Assembly (NCBI GenBank): GCA_033296885.1
Contig: MU863887.1
Span: 1 to 64,000 of the forward strand
DNA length: 64,000 nucleotides
From: Triangularia verruculosa
Lineage: Eukaryota > Ascomycota > Sordariomycetes > Sordariales > Podosporaceae
Direction: 5' to 3'
Shown: positions 58,358-64,000 of the stretch, in pieces
Layout of the letters: every line of letters begins with the position of its first letter
Numbering within the stretch: position 1 is the first letter of the stretch
Notes under the pieces: model-generated
What the model was told of the DNA's origin: nothing
Seen by the model: the letters and a program-made list of their open reading frames with translations, nothing else
Database searches by the model: none
Position numbers and translations under genes: made by a program

Positions 58358-60385
58358 CTAATAGTCGCTATCGTTACCATCTGGCAACGGAATTGCCGCG
58401 GCTTCTAATAGTGGTGCGTCTTCCACTGGTGCTGTAGGCGCTTCTGATTCAGTGACCTTCAAGAACGATACCGGGCCCTTGATCTCCCCCTCCGTCTCGT
58501 CAGCAATGGGAATGTCCGAGGTGAGTGTTAGCTCAGGGTCGACGCAGTCATAAAACAGCATGAACACGCCACCTTGCGCGAGAACTGTATCCTCATCCAC
58601 CTTGGTAACATCCTCATCGCTGAGAGACCACCACTGCTCCTCACGATCCTCCTCCTCCGGAGTATCACGAGTGACTGGTGTCGACGGAGCATCAGCAGAG
58701 ATGTCCTTCTCTGAGGCGAGTTTCGGTGGCTCTTCTGTCACCGCACCATCCTCTGACGACGTTGGCGGTGATGACCGGGGGTGCTTTCGGAAGCAAACAT
58801 AATGGCCATTTTCATGCCTCCCATAATGAGCAACTACGGCCCGTAAAGTGTAGATGGGGCCAGTGATCTTGGAGGCCCGCTCTCCCCCGGCCACCATCGA
58901 GGCTCGAGGATCTGTGATCCACTCCTCCTGATCCGAACTCAGGTCCCGACCCGTCACGCCCGCTGCGCTCCCGACACACCAAGGACCCAAATCCAACTCC
59001 ATCGGGAATCGAACATTTGCTGGATTCTTATAAAGGCGGCCAGTGTGTTCGTCAAACACCGACCTGTTGATGTGAAAAACCAAGCTCTGAGGTGGCCGAG
59101 CAACCGATGTCTGTTTGGTCTTTGTTGACGTCTTCCACTGTGTCCGGGGGATTTTGCACTCCTTTAGCGTGTCATCTTGAAAGTCTTCCTCTTCCAAGGC
59201 TTCTTCAATAAGTTGAATTCTATCCGACAAGCCAGGAATATTAGCTCGCTCAAGGAGAGCTTGGAGGTTCTTGCGGGAATTCAGCAAGGTGCACTTGGTG
59301 CACTCGACGTCCTGGATCGCCTCGAGGTTCGTGTAAGCATCCAGTCTCTCGTAAAGATCGTGCTCCAGCCGTGTCCCGAGGTTGAGGGTCAGACAATTGA
59401 AGGGAATCATATCCAGACCACTGCAGTAGCCGCAGGACACACAGGCTACACGCTGAGCGATGAGACCTTCCAATGGATTTCGGGTCGTCCGGATATCTTG
59501 CCCGTACTTTGACTGGCTCTCTGTGCTGTGGTATCCACTGTCGTCACTATGCTGGCTCGATGTCGAGTCATCGCGCGACCAGTCGAGCTCCAACGCTGGT
59601 TGATTGCGAGGGTTCTTCAAGCTTTTCGCAACTTCCTTACTGATCTGATCCAGAAGCTTTGAAAAGTACTCCTGCGCATCTTGTTGTTGCCAAGTATTCA
59701 TTTTCTTGAGTACCGCCGGTGTCCCCAGAGTTCTCCCGTTGTTAGAAAGATTATTGAGGTCCAGGATCAGCTTGTGAAGCTTGCTGGTGGTAAAACTGTC
59801 ATCGGAACCCATGGCTGAAGCCACTGTTGAGAGGTATCCCGGGAACGGCTTCAAGGAGGCAAGGCCTTGAAGAATGCTGTTCTGGAAACAAGAGTTGTCC
59901 ATATTGAGAAGCCCTGGAGGTTGGTCTGGCAAGCTCTTACGTGTCACACTCAACGCTGCGGTCGAGAGCGTAGTCAGGCTCTTACGCCCAGCCTCCAGAC
60001 CCGAATTCAGTATTCCTGCTGCAGTTTCCAGGCCCAGCATCTTCTTGAGGACATCGCTCTTAGCTTCATGAGTAGCTGGCCTGTCGGCGGACGAGGGTCG
60101 CGGGAAAAGGGAGGGATTGAAGAAGTCGTCCATGGCGAAGAGAAGTCGTGCCGGTATGATGGTGACCAAAAGTTTCCACACAAGCTGCGAAAATGCGGGA
60201 ACTCTTCCCCGTCGCTTAGCCGTCTGATAGATCCAGCTGATGAACAAGACGACAATGGTTGCGACAACACCTATTGGGCCAACAGAGCGTTCTTTCAGCT
60301 GTCGCAGAGAGGATTGCTGTTGTGGATCGAGGCCAACGCGGCTTTCCACTTGGCCCAGTATGCGGCGGTAAGCGTCGGTATTCAT
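58358..60385 (-). CDS. UBP1: Membrane-anchored ubiquitin-specific protease (Ubp1 type)
   Basis: Cysteine deubiquitinase of the USP/UCH family, intronless, 675 aa. An N-terminal hydrophobic helix at about 36-53 (VGPIGVVATIVVLFISWIY) and a second weaker one at 66-84 suggest membrane anchoring. The Cys box is GLLNMDNSCFQNSILQGL with Cys166; the usual Gly of the GN-T/S-C motif is Asp here. The QQQDAQE box is at 233-239. A zinc-finger pair CVSC (315-318) and CTKC (362-365) is seen, along with NPLEGLIAQRVACVSCGY. The His box is HENGHYVCFRK with His528. A long acidic insert of about 50 residues sits before WWSLSDEDVTKV, and the C-terminus is acidic. The start at 60385 is the first ATG in frame. Confidence 0.92.
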   Translation of the reverse strand: MNTDAYRRILGQVESRVGLDPQQQSSLRQLKERSVGPIGVVATIVVLFISWIYQTAKRRGRVPAFSQLVWKLLVTIIPARLLFAMDDFFNPSLFPRPSSADRPATHEAKSDVLKKMLGLETAAGILNSGLEAGRKSLTTLSTAALSVTRKSLPDQPPGLLNMDNSCFQNSILQGLASLKPFPGYLSTVASAMGSDDSFTTSKLHKLILDLNNLSNNGRTLGTPAVLKKMNTWQQQDAQEYFSKLLDQISKEVAKSLKNPRNQPALELDWSRDDSTSSQHSDDSGYHSTESQSKYGQDIRTTRNPLEGLIAQRVACVSCGYCSGLDMIPFNCLTLNLGTRLEHDLYERLDAYTNLEAIQDVECTKCTLLNSRKNLQALLERANIPGLSDRIQLIEEALEEEDFQDDTLKECKIPRTQWKTSTKTKQTSVARPPQSLVFHINRSVFDEHTGRLYKNPANVRFPMELDLGPWCVGSAAGVTGRDLSSDQEEWITDPRASMVAGGERASKITGPIYTLRAVVAHYGRHENGHYVCFRKHPRSSPPTSSEDGAVTEEPPKLASEKDISADAPSTPVTRDTPEEEDREEQWWSLSDEDVTKVDEDTVLAQGGVFMLFYDCVDPELTLTSDIPIADETEGEIKGPVSFLKVTESEAPTAPVEDAPLLEAAAIPLPDGNDSDY

Positions 60386-61202
60386 TGTCAGTGCGATGTG
60401 CTATGTTCCTGATGGTCGAGCAGCTGGTGTCGGTGCTGGAGGCGTTTGCAGGTGGCGTGCTGGCGCAGACGATACAGAACCGAAAACGTCGAGCTGGCAG
60501 AGCAGCGCAATCACGCAGCGGGTAGTGAGAGGGTTAACGATCGAATATAAGTATTTCCATGACCTCGGGCGCTCAAGAGATATTCGGTCAACCTCACGGC
60601 TCCGTCAAGTTGTCGTTGTCAATTGGGGTCGTGGGGAGTTGAAAAAGTCGTGGTCGTCCAGATGCCAAAGCCACAAGTCCGGCATGTGGAAAAGGGCAGG
60701 TGGCAGGGGGGGGCAGACAGCTTGGCATCTCTCTTCAGTGAATCGGACGCCAGCAATTGGCCGCCTGGAAGGGAGTGGACGAACACCCCAGCAGACGGGT
60801 GGGGCGATCGCGAGCCTTTCAATCATTCCGGCTGTTTGTGACGGTTGTTGACTGACGACTTGAAGAATGCCATCGAGGGGTTCACTTTGTTCTCCATTTT
60901 CTGCAAGCAACCAGCACCAAGCGCCTCTGCAGCAGAAACCTTCTTCGACTGCTGTTTGGTCAGCCCCGTTGTCTGGGGCGCAGGGATGCTACAAAACACC
61001 AATGCTCCATCCCTGCAACGTCGAGCACCACGACCCCACCCAAGAATTCAAGCTTGGCAAGAAAATACCATCGATAAGGAAATTCCGCCCGCCGATAAAC
61101 ACCCAGATATCATCATCATCACCACCTCGAGGCTTTCACCTTGGCTGCACAAGTCTGCTCGATCTGCTGCAAAGTTCGGCGTGTCCGCAATCTCCAAAAA
61201 AA
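60386..61202. promoter_or_regulatory. Divergent UBP1 / ALB1 intergenic region
   Basis: 817 nt between two divergent start codons; it holds both promoters. No other gene is supported. Confidence 0.55.
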
Positions 61203-61860
61203 ATGGGCAAACCAACGATTTCCAAGGGCAAGAAAGGTATTTCTACCTCATCATTACCCTTCGCCTCTCCAACAAGCATTCAAGATGCAAAAACAAGACA
61301 AGCCATGAAACTAACCTTCACTCCCAGGCCCTTCAAAACACTCCCGCGCCTCCCGTCGCGAAGAGCCCATAGACATCAACACCGACAAATCCCTCAAAAC
61401 CGCCCTTCCCCCAGTCGTGTCAACCGACCACCACCGCCCCGCCGTCCTCGCCGCCCAGCTCTCCTCCTCCGTCTCCAAACCCTCCCGCAAAACCGGTCGC
61501 AAGGCCCAGCTCAGCCACAAAGCCCGCAAGCGCCAAGAAAGAGCGATGGACATGGCTGAAGCCATCATGGAGCGGACCATGACAAAAGTAGAGAAGAGCT
61601 TGGTGCACGCCAAGGTCATCAACACGAGGAGAAAGCCATGGGATGAGATCAACAATGACGTTTTCGGCGAGGAGGAGAAGGCGAAGAAGCTCTCAAAGAA
61701 GCAGCTGGAGAAGCAAAGAGAGGATGAGATTGTGAGAAAGTTTTTCGAGGAGGGTGTAGTGAAGGATGAGGATGGGAATGTGGAGATGGACGGCGCAAGT
61801 GAGGAAGAGGCGCAACCGAGGATAGAGTCGGCGCATGCTATGGAGGAGGAGGTATTGTAA
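61203..61860 (+). CDS. ALB1: Ribosome biogenesis protein Alb1 (60S export, Arx1 partner)
   Basis: Shuttling pre-60S factor that works with Arx1 in large-subunit export, 188 aa. Exons are 61203-61236 and 61328-61860. The 91-nt intron has GTATTT, an AACTAACC branch and CTCCCAG. It rejoins MGKPTISKGKK to GPSKHSRASRREEPIDINTD, the family's basic N-terminus. A Lys/Arg-rich helix (KPSRKTGRKAQLSHKARKRQERAMDMAEAI) is followed by a charged coiled region and an acidic C-terminus (EMDGASEEEAQPRIE). The ATG at 61203 is in an A-rich context and gives the conserved MGKP start. Confidence 0.9.
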
Positions 61861-62294
61861 GGCAACGGGTGAAGAGTAAGGAGGGGAAACGACAGGCGTT
61901 CCGGATCAGTCGCATTGGGTTTGCGGGCTATAAAAGAATTTGTGAGAGTTGACATGGTAAGCATGGAAGTGAATCGACAAAGCAACAAGGGAAGGGAAGG
62001 ATGCCACAATGTGGAATGTATACAAGGTGCCAGGTGCATGATGCTTGGGAGAAAGAGGCAGACAGTCATGGCGATAGTTATGATACCCAAAAACGATACA
62101 GAATCTTCATCAAGGAGCACGATAATCTTTTCAAGTATTCCATATTCCGTTCCAAGGTGACAAAAGCCAACCCACTTGGTTCACTCCCGTCTTGCATCTA
62201 AAAGAGGCCGCTATTACGAGTTCACTTTGCCTTCGTGGCCCTCCCACCATCATATCCCAAACTCCCAGTCCGAAAGTCCATATCAACCAATCAA
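61861..62294. other. ALB1 3' flank and tRNA upstream region
   Basis: 434 nt between the ALB1 stop and tRNA-Phe. Presumed 3' UTR and polymerase III upstream sequence; nothing else is seen. Confidence 0.55.
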
Positions 62295-62399
62295 GCGGGT
62301 TTAGCTCAGTTGGGAGAGCGTCAGACTGAAGTCCACTTCGGCTCTAGAAAACATCCTAGGATAATCTGAAGGTCGTGTGTTCGATCCACACAAACCGCA
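62295..62399 (+). tRNA. tRNA-Phe(GAA): tRNA-Phe (anticodon GAA) with 32-nt intron
   Basis: Cloverleaf from G1 at 62295 to A73 at 62399. The D-arm/A-box is TTAGCTCAGTTGGGAGAGC. The anticodon stem TCAGA/TCTGA surrounds C-T-GAA-G, with the anticodon at 62328-62330. The intron, 62332-62363, starts directly after position 37, the canonical site, and contains TTC that can pair with the anticodon. The T-arm is GTGTG TTCGATC CACAC (B-box). The acceptor stem GCGGGTT/AAACCGC has one G5-A68 mismatch. A TTTT polymerase III terminator lies at 62405-62408. Confidence 0.96.
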
Positions 62400-62404
62400 T
62401 TTAC

Positions 62405-62408
62405 TTTT
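62405..62408 (+). terminator. Polymerase III T-run terminator of tRNA-Phe
   Basis: TTTT, six nucleotides after the tRNA 3' end. Confidence 0.75.
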
Positions 62409-63419
62409 ACACTACGTTAGAAATAACTATATTCTCACTTCTTTTTCCATCATCCATCATTGTAACTATCATGAACTCTCCATACTCCAACCTTTTTATA
62501 ACCACCAAGCCCCAACTAATCAACTACATCCAAAAGTCTCACCTATGACGCTGCGGCTTTTCAACAAGCCCTGTCAGCCGCAAAAAAAAAAAAAAAAAAA
62601 AAAGGCCATGTCTTGCACAATAACGCGTCATTGGGTGTCCCCTATCCTTATCCCAAACTTCTTCAACATGAATTCTTTGTGAAGAACAAAAAAAGAAAAA
62701 AAAAGAAAAAAAAACAGGCATGTGATAGACAACGTTGCCAGTTTTCTCTCGCTTGAAGACCAGAAAACATTTATATATAAGGTAGTTTGTGCCCACAAAC
62801 AAAAAGCTACCTACCTATGGACGATCAAACCCCCACGTAAATTTCTAAATACAACCCACTTGCCCCCCCCCATGAATCGAGAAGGGACCCTGATCGGCAG
62901 ACAAGCGATTATGACGTATTACCCCGACACAACGACACACACGCCAACGAGCGACCTTAAAACAGATAAACAGCAAGAACCATCCCAAATGAATCCAGGT
63001 AAATTCCCCAGCCCAATCCCGAAAGACCACGGCCGTGACAGTCATTTCCTCGTTCAACCTAACGCCTAGCCCTACCAGCAAACTCCAAAAGACATAAACT
63101 TAGAAAAGTTTGGTGTGAATATACACTTTCTTCCTCCCCCGAACCTTAACATAACCCTATTGGGTTTTATTTTTAGGGTTGGTGGTCCTTCTTCTCATAT
63201 TCTCTTTTTCTCCCCATACCCTTCTTCTGTTTTTCCTCTTCTTCACATCATGCTCGGGTCTTCAATCTCGTCCAAGAGGTCCTCGTCTCATCGGAAGCAG
63301 TACCCGAGCCCGTGGTATGACAACATCCAGCGACATCGATGTCCAGCTTCGAAGTCTTGTCGTCTCTCTCATTTGTCTCTTGTTTTTTCAAACAACCCTC
63401 CTCACCATCCTCATCATCA
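62409..63419. other. Intergenic, tRNA-Phe to the right-edge gene
   Basis: 1.0 kb without a supportable gene, AT-rich with A-runs. A small inverted repeat TGCGGCT/AGCCGCA (62552-62582) runs directly into a 22-A tract. The last part is pyrimidine-rich and is the 3' flank of the partial minus-strand gene. Confidence 0.5.
62582..62603. repeat. Poly-A tract (22 A)
   Basis: Uninterrupted run of 22 A immediately after the inverted repeat TGCGGCT...AGCCGC. Confidence 0.85.
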
Positions 63420-64000
63420 TCAATAATGATTACCCCGCCCAAAAGTCGAACTTGGCTCCTCCAGTGACTGCGGGCTAAACATTGAATCCGGCATGTGGTC
63501 ATAATTGATCCCCGACTCCCTCTTCACACCCAAGTGATGACCATGAGTAGGATCATCGAGGCACGACGGAAACGCAGTATCGGTCGGGGACGCATACAAG
63601 GCAGCCGTACCTGAAAAGAGTGTGAGTCTCCTAGGTTGGCAACGAGAAACCACCGCCGCCACCAGCACCACCACCACCAACATCACAGCATCCCACGGCG
63701 GGTGTGATCCAAAACATTGACTCACCAGGAGGATAGGCTATGCTCCCTTGCCGGTCACTCCCCGGCCCACTGCTTCCCCCAATGCTTCCCGGCCCCCCTA
63801 GACCCTCAAACCCTGTCATACTTCCATGCAGTTGGTACTGATTCGAAGCAATGCTCGGGTTGCGGCTTCGTGGTGAGCCCGGTGTGAGAATGGGAGGTTG
63901 GCCTGCACCTGTTGTTGACGGCTGACCAAATGTGAAGCCCGGGGCAAACAGGTCGCTGGAAGTCTGAACCTGAACAAATCTCCTCGCTTCGTTGTTCAAC
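63420..64000 (-). CDS. C-terminal part of a gene entering from the right edge (Gly/Ser/Pro-rich protein)
   Basis: Partial: the 5' part lies beyond the window. Two exons are visible, from the edge (64000) to 63726 and 63610-63420. They are joined by a 115-nt intron with GTGAGT and CTCTTTTCAG; the join reads SIAYPPG to GTAALYASPTD and stays open to a TGA. The visible 150-odd residues are low-complexity (Gly, Ser, Pro, Gln). They include PGFTFGQPST, RSRNPSIASNQYQLHGS, VKRESGINYDHM and SMFSPQSLEEPSS, and end in GRGNHY. This composition is common in the C-terminal regions of fungal transcription factors, but no domain is visible and I do not assign a function. Confidence 0.65.

Overview
The window reads as nuclear DNA of a filamentous ascomycete, most likely a Sordariomycete of the Sordariales type. 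Protein-coding genes lie on both strands. Short introns (mostly 45-130 nt) carry GT..AG ends and CTAAC/CTGAC branch sites. There is a tRNA-Phe with a canonical intron, and fungus-specific families are present (Zn2Cys6 regulator, Med19/Rox3, Vac8, Shg1). I see no telomere repeat, transposon ORF, rDNA, CRISPR array or secondary-metabolite cluster.

Layout. 1-7424 is a gene-poor stretch. 7425-17378 (all minus) holds a BOR1-type borate exporter, an m-AAA mitochondrial protease (YTA12/AFG3 type) and a Zn2Cys6 transcription factor. A second gene-poor stretch (17379-20323) contains coding-like debris. 20324-28250 holds a single-pass membrane protein (-), an alpha/beta-hydrolase (+) and Mediator Med19 (-). 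30504-33501 is a divergent pair of mitochondrial large-ribosomal proteins, uL4m (-) and mL38 (+). 33816-41125 holds a large RhoGAP protein (-) and the AMPK gamma subunit SNF4 (-). 42994-51583 holds VAC8 (+), IMP1 (-) divergent with mitochondrial IF3 (+), eIF2B-delta GCD2 (+) and a 92-aa putative inner-membrane protein (-). 51584-62399 holds SHG1 with an extreme Arg/Asp tail (+), a TPT/DMT sugar-phosphate transporter with a 6-nt microexon (-), a membrane-anchored ubiquitin protease UBP1 (-), ALB1 (+) and tRNA-Phe (+). A gene entering from the right edge on the minus strand ends at 63420.

Function. Most genes are conserved housekeeping genes. Mitochondrial biogenesis is over-represented: m-AAA protease, uL4m, mL38, IMP1, mitochondrial IF3 and probably the 92-aa protein. 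Two of the divergent promoters are shared by mitochondrial genes. GCD2, ALB1 and tRNA-Phe add cytosolic translation, and SNF4, Med19, Shg1 and the zinc-cluster factor add nutrient and transcriptional control.

Exon joins were worked out by hand from splice consensus and reading-frame continuity. All except the RhoGAP junction close in frame. I found no convincing new multi-gene system. The best unexplained items are a GATA-containing double inverted repeat upstream of GCD2, a Med19 stop codon that could double as a 3' splice site, the 6-nt microexon, and the reading-frame break in the RhoGAP gene.
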